Source: an uncultured Ruminococcus sp.
Lineage (GTDB): Bacteria; Bacillota; Clostridia; Oscillospirales; Ruminococcaceae
Direction: 5' to 3'
Length of the DNA stretch: 53,120 nucleotides
NCBI GenBank assembly: GCA_937907215.1
Contig: CALESG010000130.1
Span: 1 to 53,120, forward strand
Position numbers and translations under genes: made by a program. This document shows, piece by piece, positions 17,892 to 26,306 of the stretch (position 1 is the stretch's first letter; each line of letters starts with the position of its first letter). The notes beneath the pieces are model-generated. The model did no database searches. It was not told the DNA's origin and saw nothing but the letters and a program-made list of their open reading frames with translations.

Positions 17892-18490
17892 GAATTAAGC
17901 ACCTCAACTATAATTTTTTCTTTATTTTGAGCAGAAATTTTTTCTGCTGTTATAACAGATGAAACATCACTGACAGCTTTTTCAAGCTCTCCGTTTATTA
18001 TTATATAATCATAATTCTTTGCACATTTTATCTCACGTTCCGCCTGAGAAACACGTTCTGCAATGACCTCTTCAGTTTCAGTAGCACGCTTTCTCAATCG
18101 TCTTTCAAGTTCATGAATAGACGGTGGAGCAATGAAAATTAAAACAGCATCAGGACATAAACGCTTTATATTTTCACCGCCAACAACTTCTATCTCAAGA
18201 AGAACATCTTGTCCCTGAACGAGTCTGTTTTCCACTTCTTCACGAAGTGTTCCATAATAATTGCCGCAATATGTAGTATATTCCAAAACTTTATCTTCAT
18301 CGATAAGCTTTTCAAATTGGCTTTTTTGCAAGTAATGATAATTTACTCCATCGACTTCACCTTCACGAATAGCACGTGTGGTTGCAGAAACAGAATAACA
18401 CAAACCTAACTTATCCTTGATTTCTCCAAGAACGGTTCCTTTACCGCATCCAGATGGTCCTGACACAACAATAAGCAATCCTTTTCTCAT
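17888..18490 (-). CDS. gmk: Guanylate kinase
   Basis: Converts GMP to GDP. The P-loop GPSGCGKGT lies near the N-terminus. The GMP-binding region includes TTRAIREGEVDGVNYHYL, and the lid region is RLRKRATETEEVIAERV. Its 200 residues are typical. I chose the ATG at 18490 with GAGGTG six bases upstream; the GTG at 18499 is part of that ribosome site. It follows yicC by 11 bases. Confidence 0.95.
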   Translation of the reverse strand: MRKGLLIVVSGPSGCGKGTVLGEIKDKLGLCYSVSATTRAIREGEVDGVNYHYLQKSQFEKLIDEDKVLEYTTYCGNYYGTLREEVENRLVQGQDVLLEIEVVGGENIKRLCPDAVLIFIAPPSIHELERRLRKRATETEEVIAERVSQAEREIKCAKNYDYIIINGELEKAVSDVSSVITAEKISAQNKEKIIVEVLNS

Positions 18491-18501
18491 AATTTTCACC
18501 T

Positions 18502-19380
18502 CTATTCTATATTTTGAATCTGCTCACGTAATTTCTCAATTTCCGACTTCATATCCACTACAAGACGAGTTACAGCAAGGTCTTGTGCCTTTGAACCCAT
18601 TGTATTTACTTCACGATTCATTTCCTGAACAAGAAAATCAAGCTTTCTTCCTATAGGTTCATTTGAATCAATAAGTGAATTGAATTGTTCAATATGACTT
18701 GCAAGACGTACTGTTTCTTCATCTATAGCAATACGGTCAGCAAAAATCGCAGCTTCTGTAGTAATTCTTGACTCTTCAATATCTCTTTCTGAAAGCAATT
18801 CAGAAAGTTTTGAATAAAGCTTATTATAATATCTTTTAGCTGTTTCAGGAGCATATTTTTCAACCTGATCAAGCATTTTTTTCAAAGAAGCCAATCGATT
18901 TTTAAGATCACTGCAAAGTTTTTCTCCCTCAATTATACGCATTTCAAGAAACTTATCCAAAGCATCTTTAACTACCGGTAAAACTGCTGCCCAAAGAGCT
19001 TCCTCATCAAGCTGAACTTTTTTGAGAGAAAATATATCTGAAAAACGTATAAGAGAAGAAAGTGCAAGATCATCATTAAGTCCAATACGTTCATTGGCAT
19101 TACGCAATGCATTTACATAAGCTAATGCTAAATCGTCATTTACTTCAACTTTTACATCATTCAAACCGTGATGCTGGATTGTAAGTACAATATCAACTTT
19201 TCCTCTTGCGATTTTTTGCTGAACTTGTTTTTTTAGTTTATCTTCCAAATAACTATAAATATGTGGCAATCTAACAGATGTTTCAAGGAATCTATGATTA
19301 ACCGACCGTAGTTCAACGATTACATCCATATTTTCAAGAGCAAGACTTGACCTGCCAAATCCTGTCATACTTTTTATCAA
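18502..19380 (-). CDS. YicC/YloC family endoribonuclease
   Basis: Family of stress-linked endoribonucleases. It has the invariant start MIKSMTGFGRS, the central RSVNHRFLE motif, and the C-terminal KLDFLVQEMNREVNTMGSKAQD segment. Its 292 residues are complete. The start codon is TTG at 19380: the conserved MI-SMTGFG opening only appears with this codon, and AAGGA lies about ten bases upstream. The ATG at 19368 would cut the first four conserved residues. It heads the long housekeeping cluster with its own promoter. remA, next to it in Bacillus, is absent. Confidence 0.92.
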   Translation of the reverse strand: MIKSMTGFGRSSLALENMDVIVELRSVNHRFLETSVRLPHIYSYLEDKLKKQVQQKIARGKVDIVLTIQHHGLNDVKVEVNDDLALAYVNALRNANERIGLNDDLALSSLIRFSDIFSLKKVQLDEEALWAAVLPVVKDALDKFLEMRIIEGEKLCSDLKNRLASLKKMLDQVEKYAPETAKRYYNKLYSKLSELLSERDIEESRITTEAAIFADRIAIDEETVRLASHIEQFNSLIDSNEPIGRKLDFLVQEMNREVNTMGSKAQDLAVTRLVVDMKSEIEKLREQIQNIE

Positions 19381-19420
19381 AATATATCAATCCTTCCGAT
19401 ATATAATACATATACATTTC

Positions 19421-19449
19421 ATTATACCATCTTTCACATTAAAAATCAA
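19421..19449 (-). promoter_or_regulatory. Promoter of the yicC cluster
   Basis: On the minus strand, TTGATT (19444-19449) and a perfect TATAAT (19421-19426) have a 17-base spacer. It is the only clear promoter seen upstream of the yicC-to-spoVM series. Confidence 0.8.
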
Positions 19450-19506
19450 TAGTAGATTTTAAATATTTTCTGTATCAATATATAGCAGCAATTTAGTACT
19501 TAATAC

Positions 19507-19539
19507 AAAAAGGCAGTACGAATAAATCGTACTGCCTTT
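19507..19539 (-). terminator. Terminator after the GH48 cellulase gene
   Basis: A perfect 12-bp stem with arms AAAGGCAGTACG (19509-19520) and CGTACTGCCTTT (19528-19539), a seven-base loop and a T-run on the minus strand. It isolates the cellulase gene from the yicC cluster. Confidence 0.9.
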
Positions 19540-19576
19540 ATAAATGAAATTAAAACATTTACTTTATAATTTCAAA

Positions 19577-22450
19577 TTATTCACTAACAGGAAGTTCTTT
19601 AATCTGTTCAGCAAGACGCTGCATAAGAGCTGTTGAGTCCTTAGCATCGATTGTACCGTCAGTAAAGCACTGAGCGTTTCTTTCCTGCTGCTTATTGAAT
19701 GTCATAGAAGATGCAATGTACTTGTTCAGGTATACAAGGTCGATCATAGAAATATTTCCATCGAGATTGCAGTCACCGATAAGATCATTAAAGTCTTCTT
19801 CAGTTACAGTTACAGTTACATCTACCTTGTTTCCGTCCTGATCTGTTACAGTGATAGTTGTAGTACCTTCAGCAACACCTGTTACAGTACCGTCCTTATC
19901 AACAGTAGCGATAGAAGAATCTGCTGATTCAAATGTACAGCCATCCTTATTAGGCTTAATAGTATCAGTTTCATCAACCTTAACAGTGATCTTATCCTTA
20001 TCAACCTTAAGATCATCCTCAATGTCTGATTTACCATCTGGAGTGAGATCTGGATACAGCTCGAACATAGTACCAAGAGCCATCAGAGCATCGCCTTCAT
20101 GCCAGAATCTGTGGAGCTTGAAGTAATAATTATCTGTGTTGCCAGTAGCATCATACTCAGCCTTAGCCTTCTGATACATCTCACAATCCTTATAGTTAGA
20201 ACGAATATCATAGAATGATACGCCATCCTTAATAGTATCACCATTAGGCATCTTACCTGTGTAACGATTAGCATCAAGAACTTGACCCTGACCGTTCTGG
20301 CGCTGTCCATTAGGAAGAACAAGCTTTGTTTCCCACATTCTTGGGAGATTTGTGTTGTGATCCTTAAGAGAAAGGCCTCTGTCATCACGTGCTCTTGTCC
20401 ACTGACGGTCAATGAGCTGCTTAGCAAGATACAGAGCCTGTGCCGGATAATCAGCTTCGCTGCTCTTTGTACCCTGATTTGCCTTATAAGACTCTTCGCC
20501 CTTTGAGAGATCAGCAGCTGTGATACCTCTTGCCTTTGCATAATAGATAAGAGTATTAGCAAGTGAAGATACGCATCCGATATCGCCATCACCATAACCT
20601 ACGATAGTGCAAGTCAGGTTGTTATTTTCCTGATATGAACCATTCCAGTCTTCTGGCTGACCACTCCAAATGAGTGATGCAGGGATAGAATAAGAAGTAC
20701 CATCATCTTTAACGCCCTGAGAAAGGTCTGGAACTTCAAACTCAGTTTCAGTAGTATCGTATGCCGCATTCTTTTTACTAAATGTCTTAGTAGCATTAGC
20801 TTTACCAAGAATTGTGTTATCGAGGAACCAACCTACCCATCTGTCAAGAACCTTTTCAAGAGACTGTTCGAGGTTCAAGCCGCCGATATTAACGTTGCTT
20901 GCTGCTCCGCCATTCTTAACAATATAATAAAGTTCTGCAAGACGCTGAACTGCCCACCCCTGGTTACCAATCCAGTGGTTAGAACCTGGGTCAGCATATA
21001 CCGGGTGTTCCAGATAAGCCATCTTGTTAAATGTTGCCTGACCAGCTGGATACTTCTCATAACGACCTGCCCATGAGTTTGTACAACCACCGGCGATCGG
21101 ACCATCCTTAGACATAAGCCAGAGATAGAGTTCCATCTGCTTCTGAAGAGATTCTTCATAATCCTGTGTAGCACCCTGTGCCTTCATACCAGCATTAAGA
21201 TCCTTATCATTGATAAGAGCATAAGCTGCGAGTGGGTTCTGATAGAATTCGTGACAGTGAGAAGCACCGATCTGCCAAGCCCAGCCGCCATCAAGAGCTC
21301 CGCCCCATGATGTATACCAGTTCATCAGATAATGTTTACCATTGTCAGAACCGCCGCCGGCGTTCTTATTCTGAGCACCAAGCTGAATATAATATTTATC
21401 GTACATATTGTTACGGCATTCGTCACCCATCTTACCTGCAAGAGCAGAAAGCTTCTGGCTGCCGCCCCATTTAGAATCAACAGACTGATCGCCTACGCCC
21501 CAACGATTTGCAGCGTATACAGCCTGAATTGCACGGTCTTCTGCGTCAGGAGCATTTGTATATGCAAACTGAGCAGCAACCTTATCTTCAGTATTGAAGA
21601 ATGCCTTCATACCGTTTCCAGGAACACCGAATGAAAGTGTTTCAACAGATGCATGTGGAATTGTTTCCCAACAAGATTCCTGTTCACCACGCTGGAAGCT
21701 GTTGATAAGTGTAAAGTTGCCACTTACGTTCTTCTGCTTATACTGACCTACGCCACTGCCAAAACCATACCAGTCATCAACGTCAGCCAGCCAGTTCATA
21801 AGATAAAGACCCTGATCGCTGCCATATGCGTTGCAGAAAAGACTGTGAATTGGGTTTTTGCCTGTAACGCCGCCATCCATGCCAGTTGGGTACATTTCAA
21901 TCTGTTCCCACTCATCAGAATATGTAGCGCTAAGCTGATCGCCCATTGTCATAATTCTGCCCTGTGCATTAGGAACCAATGTAGCTTCCATTGTCTTCCA
22001 AGCTTTAGCTGTATCGCCAACTTCTTCTGTAGAAGCGTCCTTTTCGCCCTTAACTGTTACTTCGCCGCTCTTAGCTGCGTTTACAATGTTATCACGCATT
22101 GCAGCAACCCATACCAAGTAAGACATAGCTTCAGATGTTGTTTCGTGACCATAGTCAGGAGCCTCGATACAAAGTTCTTCTGCTGAGTGGTAAGGAACAC
22201 CAAGACCACCGCTTACAGTAGATGTAGAAGACATATAGCCGTTCTCAACACCGTTTGTAATTACGTCATCATAAAGTGACATGAAACGCTGTGCATAAGT
22301 TTTGTCACCATATGCTTCAGCTTTTGTTCTTCCGTCCGGATCTTCGCCGTTAGCAACTGCTGCAGATGCTACTGTAGGCATAATTGTTGTGCATGTTGAT
22401 GCAACAGCAAGAAAAGCGGCCAGAAAAGCTTTACTTTTTTTCATTTGCAT
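19577..22450 (-). CDS. Secreted GH48 cellulase with Ig-like domain and dockerin
   Basis: Processive exocellulase typical of cellulosomes. A signal peptide (about 1-30, cleavage after VASA) precedes a GH48 catalytic domain of about 40-805. GH48 features include the APDYGHETTSEAMSYLVW segment with the conserved acidic residue, the tryptophan-rich NWLADVDDWYGFG region, and the LYYIVKNGG and HRFWHEGDALMALGTMFELYPDL segments. A Big_2-like Ig domain (about 815-888) leads to a C-terminal dockerin (about 889-957). The first dockerin loop, DCNLDGNISMID, is canonical; the second has Gln and Phe at metal positions 1 and 3. The start ATG has GAGGGG nine bases upstream. Confidence 0.96.
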   Translation of the reverse strand: MQMKKSKAFLAAFLAVASTCTTIMPTVASAAVANGEDPDGRTKAEAYGDKTYAQRFMSLYDDVITNGVENGYMSSTSTVSGGLGVPYHSAEELCIEAPDYGHETTSEAMSYLVWVAAMRDNIVNAAKSGEVTVKGEKDASTEEVGDTAKAWKTMEATLVPNAQGRIMTMGDQLSATYSDEWEQIEMYPTGMDGGVTGKNPIHSLFCNAYGSDQGLYLMNWLADVDDWYGFGSGVGQYKQKNVSGNFTLINSFQRGEQESCWETIPHASVETLSFGVPGNGMKAFFNTEDKVAAQFAYTNAPDAEDRAIQAVYAANRWGVGDQSVDSKWGGSQKLSALAGKMGDECRNNMYDKYYIQLGAQNKNAGGGSDNGKHYLMNWYTSWGGALDGGWAWQIGASHCHEFYQNPLAAYALINDKDLNAGMKAQGATQDYEESLQKQMELYLWLMSKDGPIAGGCTNSWAGRYEKYPAGQATFNKMAYLEHPVYADPGSNHWIGNQGWAVQRLAELYYIVKNGGAASNVNIGGLNLEQSLEKVLDRWVGWFLDNTILGKANATKTFSKKNAAYDTTETEFEVPDLSQGVKDDGTSYSIPASLIWSGQPEDWNGSYQENNNLTCTIVGYGDGDIGCVSSLANTLIYYAKARGITAADLSKGEESYKANQGTKSSEADYPAQALYLAKQLIDRQWTRARDDRGLSLKDHNTNLPRMWETKLVLPNGQRQNGQGQVLDANRYTGKMPNGDTIKDGVSFYDIRSNYKDCEMYQKAKAEYDATGNTDNYYFKLHRFWHEGDALMALGTMFELYPDLTPDGKSDIEDDLKVDKDKITVKVDETDTIKPNKDGCTFESADSSIATVDKDGTVTGVAEGTTTITVTDQDGNKVDVTVTVTEEDFNDLIGDCNLDGNISMIDLVYLNKYIASSMTFNKQQERNAQCFTDGTIDAKDSTALMQRLAEQIKELPVSE

Positions 22451-22606
22451 TGAAAAATTCCCCTCTCATTAAATATAAATTAAGTTTTTAATGGAAATAC
22501 TGACTGTTATCTTATTATTATATAATAGTACGCAGCCAATGAGTGACTACCATTATGTATGTTTTTTCACAAAAGGCACACACAATATGCACTCTTTCAT
22601 ATCTAA

Positions 22607-22635
22607 ATTATATACTACTTCACATTTTTTGTCAA
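22607..22635 (-). promoter_or_regulatory. GH48 cellulase promoter, perfect consensus
   Basis: On the minus strand, TTGACA (22630-22635) and TATAAT (22607-22612) are exactly 17 bases apart. The predicted RNA start near 22600 leaves a leader of about 150 nt before the start codon. No obvious operator is seen. Confidence 0.85.
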
Positions 22636-22988
22636 CCCAAACACACTAACATCTTAGTTAAAGTCGCCTTTTTTGTAGCCTTTCACATATTCGGCCTTTA
22701 TTATTTGTGCATTTTCACCACAGATATTTTCATTTAATACATTTATTTAAGTGAAAAATGCTTTTTTTCATTTCCAGCACATATTTTCCATTATATTCTC
22801 ACAAGTATCTATTATAATGTATATGTTTTGCTGTTTTATCAGTTTACCCATATTTTATCAATTAAAATTATTTAGTTTATAGTTTTTTTCTTCAGTTCAT
22901 ATAATAGTTACATTTGTTTAATCACTGATATATATTATTTTGCGATAATAAAGGTAACTGCTTAAATATAAGCGGAAAGGAGATTTTT
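22636..22988. other. AT-rich intergenic region upstream of the cellulase and ABC genes
   Basis: About 350 bases with no coding frame. It is the shared upstream region of the divergently transcribed GH48 and ABC genes. A TATAAT at 22900-22905 could serve the plus-strand ABC operon, but no good -35 lies at the right distance. Several TGTGAA(A)-like words occur on the minus strand; I could not assign them to a known operator. The ABC gene has AAAGGAG six bases before its start. Confidence 0.4.
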
Positions 22989-24035
22989 ATGGTTGAAATC
23001 AAACATCTAACCAAATATTATGGCAGCAAAGCTGCTGTAAAGGACGTAAGCTTCACCATCAATGACAATGAAATCCTAGGTTTCCTTGGACCAAATGGTG
23101 CCGGAAAATCCACTACTCTTAATATTATGTGCGGAGTTATCCCATCAACGAGCGGTACGGTTACAATAAATGGCTATAATATCGAAACAGATCCAGTTAA
23201 AGCAAAACGCTGTATCGGTTTTTTGCCCGAAATACCACCCGTTTATGTTGATATGAAAGTCAATGAGTATCTGATGTTCGTTGCAGGTCTAAGAGGTATT
23301 CCTGCATCAAAGAGAAGATCTCATGTTGAACGTGTTATGCGCAGGCTTAACATATTGGACGTTAGCAAACGTCTTATCGGAAATCTTTCAAAAGGTTACC
23401 GCCAGCGTGTAGGATTTGCTCAAGCACTTATAGGCGATCCTAAAGTAATTGTTTTGGACGAACCTACAGTAGGTCTTGACCCATCTCAGCTCATTGAAGT
23501 GCGTGACCTTATAACTGACCTAAAACGTGATCACTCTGTAATCTTAAGTTCTCATATTCTTTCGGAAATAAGTGCAGTATGCGACCGTGTAGTTATAATT
23601 AGTCATGGAGAAATCCAAGCTATTGATACAATTGAAAATCTTGAAGATTCATCTAGCGCAAACACTGTCCTTAAACTTAAGGTACAAGGTAGTTCACGTG
23701 ATACAGTACGTGTCGCAAGAGGCGTTGAAGGTGTTGTAAATGTATCTAATATTACATTTGTAAAAACAGGAATTTATACATATGATGTCGAGATCTCAAG
23801 TCTTGATGTTAGAAATCCTCTTCTGTCAGCACTTCTTGTAAATAAGCTTGATGTACTGGAAGTTTCTGAAGAACGTAAGAGTCTGGAGCAGGTATTTGTA
23901 AAATTGGTAAATCAACCTGCCGGCAAAAAGAAATCTTTAAAAGATCTTCTTGATGAAATGACTGATGAAACACAGGAAAATAAAGATTCTGAATCTGCTT
24001 TAGATGACGATGACAATAAGAGTGAGGAGGTTTAA
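22989..24035 (+). CDS. ABC transporter ATPase, GldA/CcmA-like
   Basis: Nucleotide-binding subunit of an ABC-2-type system. Walker A GPNGAGKST lies at 34-42, the signature is LSKGYRQRVGFAQAL, and Walker B is VIVLDEPTVGLDP. The switch histidine is in LSSHILSE. After the ATPase core there is a ~120-residue regulatory region ending in a very acidic, lysine-rich tail. It is the first gene of a four-gene plus-strand operon. The start has AAAGGAG. The substrate is unknown. Confidence 0.92.
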   Translation: MVEIKHLTKYYGSKAAVKDVSFTINDNEILGFLGPNGAGKSTTLNIMCGVIPSTSGTVTINGYNIETDPVKAKRCIGFLPEIPPVYVDMKVNEYLMFVAGLRGIPASKRRSHVERVMRRLNILDVSKRLIGNLSKGYRQRVGFAQALIGDPKVIVLDEPTVGLDPSQLIEVRDLITDLKRDHSVILSSHILSEISAVCDRVVIISHGEIQAIDTIENLEDSSSANTVLKLKVQGSSRDTVRVARGVEGVVNVSNITFVKTGIYTYDVEISSLDVRNPLLSALLVNKLDVLEVSEERKSLEQVFVKLVNQPAGKKKSLKDLLDEMTDETQENKDSESALDDDDNKSEEV

Positions 24036-24038
24036 GCT

Positions 24039-24773
24039 ATGTTTTCACTTTATAAAAAGGAACTTCAGGGCTACTTTTTCTCGCCCATTGCCTATGTCTT
24101 TATAGGTCTTGTAACACTTATTTTTTCAGGCTTCTTTGTATGGTGGATCTATACCGCAGCAAGTACACAAATTGAGTTTAGTTTTTCATATTTCTTCTAT
24201 TATAATATATTATTCACAACGATCTTGCTTATACCTATCCTTACAATGAAAGCATTTGCAGAAGAACGAAAAAATGGAACTGAAGTACTTCTGCTTTCAA
24301 GTCCTCTTTCGGTAACAAAAATTGTTATGGCAAAGTTCCTGGCTGTTGCAACTGTACTCATATTGGCAATGATAATTTCATTCATTTACCCAATAATAGC
24401 GTCAATTTACGGTTATGTTGTAATGCCTAATCTCATTGCAAGCTATATAGGATACTTGCTTTACGGTCTTGCTTATATTGCTCTGGGACTGATGGTTTCA
24501 TCATTTGTAGCAACACCTGGTATAGCAATGCTGCTTTCTGTTGCAGTATCACTTATACTTTTCTTTATGGAACTTATGCTCGGTTCAAGTTATATTGCAT
24601 CTATTCCGGTTATTTCAGATGTTCTGTATTGGTTCTCCAATCAGGCTAAGTTTGAAAATTTCACTCAGGGTTTCTGCCAGCTGTCAGACCTTGTAAGCTA
24701 TATAACAGAGATAGTTGTATTCCTGCTCTGGACTATTATTTCAATTGAAAAAAGACGCTTCAGCCGCAGTTAA
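24039..24773 (+). CDS. ABC-2-type permease, GldF-like
   Basis: Membrane subunit with about six transmembrane helices and no extracellular domain (244 residues). The N-terminus FSLYKKELQGYFFSPIAYVFIG and the segment MKAFAEERKNGTEVLLLSSPLS are typical of Gld/ABC-2 permeases. It starts three bases after the ATPase stop; its GAGGAGG site sits in the last codons of that gene. It partners with the ATPase and with the GldG-like protein downstream. Confidence 0.9.
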   Translation: MFSLYKKELQGYFFSPIAYVFIGLVTLIFSGFFVWWIYTAASTQIEFSFSYFFYYNILFTTILLIPILTMKAFAEERKNGTEVLLLSSPLSVTKIVMAKFLAVATVLILAMIISFIYPIIASIYGYVVMPNLIASYIGYLLYGLAYIALGLMVSSFVATPGIAMLLSVAVSLILFFMELMLGSSYIASIPVISDVLYWFSNQAKFENFTQGFCQLSDLVSYITEIVVFLLWTIISIEKRRFSRS

Positions 24774-24812
24774 CGGACTGACAAGCATTAAACTCGCCGG
24801 AGGTAATTAAAA

Positions 24813-26291
24813 ATGGCAAAAATCCGAAATACAAAAAACAAGATTTTTACCAGTTTTGCATGGATAATTGCAATCCTTATTCTTACAATTGCGATCATCG
24901 TAAATATAGTAGTAGCAAAACTGGATTTTAATATTGACGTTTCTGTTCAAAAGCTTTTTAGCCTTAGCAAGACCTCAACAGAATATCTTGATAAGCTTGA
25001 CAGTGATGGTACAAATATTGATATGTACTTTCTTATGGAAATGAATGATATTGAAAATGACAGTAAAACACGTTCGCTTTATCGTGCACTCATTGAGTAT
25101 GATAAACATAATTCAATAAATCTGATTGACTTCGATCCAAATAAAAACGAAGAAATGTTGGAAAAGATAAATCCGGACAATACTTATACATTAAATAAAG
25201 GTGATATTGTAGTTGTATGCGGTGATAATAAACGTCATATAAACGGTATTAGTATGTATAATACAAAAAACAACTACGACAACAACGGAAATATTACAGA
25301 AAGCGAAGAATTCTTTACAGGCGAAAATGTTATCACAAGTAATATTCAAGCTGTAGTTGACGGTTTTACACCAACTATTTATTTCCTAACAGGTCATGGT
25401 GAAAAATCTATGCAGGATAATTTTGACGGCATATCTTCACTCATGAAAAGCAAAAACTATCATACTATGCCGCTGAATCTTTCTGAAACAGAATCTGTTC
25501 CAGATAATGCTAAAATAATCGTTATTGCTGCGCCGTCAAGTGATATAACCACTATGGAATATGATAAACTATCTAAATTCCTTGATAATGGCGGTAATAT
25601 TTCTATAATGCTTCCTCCTAATGGCGGAGAATTCGATTACAATAACATTCAAAAGCTTTTGGATTCATTCTGCCTTAAAATCGATTATGACTTTGTAAGT
25701 GAAACAGACAGCAATAATCATATATCCGGTGATGATACAACAATACTCTGCAATCTGGTAGAACAAGAGGAATCATCCGGTTTATATGCAGATATGCAAT
25801 CACTTATAGATTCAAATTTCTATACATATATGCCAAAGTCACGTTCATTTAATATAGATATAGATAATAAAAATGCCAACTCTGTTGAAACCGGCGTTCT
25901 TATCAGTTCAAATGATACAGCTGTTGGTGAGCCTTTTGGCGGTACATACGACACTGATGCAATCGAAGGATATGAACTTCCTCTTGCAGTTTATTCAGAA
26001 GACAAGAGCAGAAACAATTCTAAAATAACACTTTTCGGCAATGCGGAATTTATTGACGATGAACATATAAATGATGTTTCTTATCTTTCATCTTATTATG
26101 TATATCTTGCATCTATAACATGGATGGCTGATCAAAATCTGGATATGGGAATAAGCGATAAAAGTTCAGCTACGGATTATCTTAGTGTATCAAAATCCAC
26201 TGCTGAAATGTTAATATTTATATTCATTGCTCTTCCTATTGTAATTATGACAGTTGGTGTGGGAATCTGGCTTAAACGCCGCCACTCTTAA
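24813..26291 (+). CDS. GldG-like ABC auxiliary membrane protein
   Basis: A 492-residue protein with an N-terminal transmembrane helix (about 14-36), a large extracytoplasmic region and a second helix near the C-terminus (about 466-486). The extracytoplasmic part carries the ABC_transp_aux pattern: LFSLSKTSTEYLDKL near the start and IYFLTGHGEKSM in the middle, followed by a Rossmann-like region NAKIIVIAAPSSD. In Bacteroidetes the relative works with GldA/GldF in gliding; in clostridia the role is unknown. The start has GGAGG. Confidence 0.85.
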   Translation: MAKIRNTKNKIFTSFAWIIAILILTIAIIVNIVVAKLDFNIDVSVQKLFSLSKTSTEYLDKLDSDGTNIDMYFLMEMNDIENDSKTRSLYRALIEYDKHNSINLIDFDPNKNEEMLEKINPDNTYTLNKGDIVVVCGDNKRHINGISMYNTKNNYDNNGNITESEEFFTGENVITSNIQAVVDGFTPTIYFLTGHGEKSMQDNFDGISSLMKSKNYHTMPLNLSETESVPDNAKIIVIAAPSSDITTMEYDKLSKFLDNGGNISIMLPPNGGEFDYNNIQKLLDSFCLKIDYDFVSETDSNNHISGDDTTILCNLVEQEESSGLYADMQSLIDSNFYTYMPKSRSFNIDIDNKNANSVETGVLISSNDTAVGEPFGGTYDTDAIEGYELPLAVYSEDKSRNNSKITLFGNAEFIDDEHINDVSYLSSYYVYLASITWMADQNLDMGISDKSSATDYLSVSKSTAEMLIFIFIALPIVIMTVGVGIWLKRRHS

Positions 26292-26306
26292 AAGAGGATA
26301 AATACT

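Noticed and set aside
20083..20595. A 170-codon open frame on the same strand as the cellulase gene but in another frame
   Set aside because: It lies wholly inside the GH48 coding region, has no ribosome site, and its composition (many Leu, Arg, Ser, Ile) is typical of an out-of-frame reading.
21653..22186. A 177-codon frame opposite the cellulase gene
   Set aside because: It is antisense to conserved GH48 sequence, has no start signals and resembles no family.
22900..22905. TATAAT at 22900 as a firm promoter for the ABC operon
   Set aside because: No acceptable -35 lies at 16-18 bases, so it is mentioned only as a possibility.
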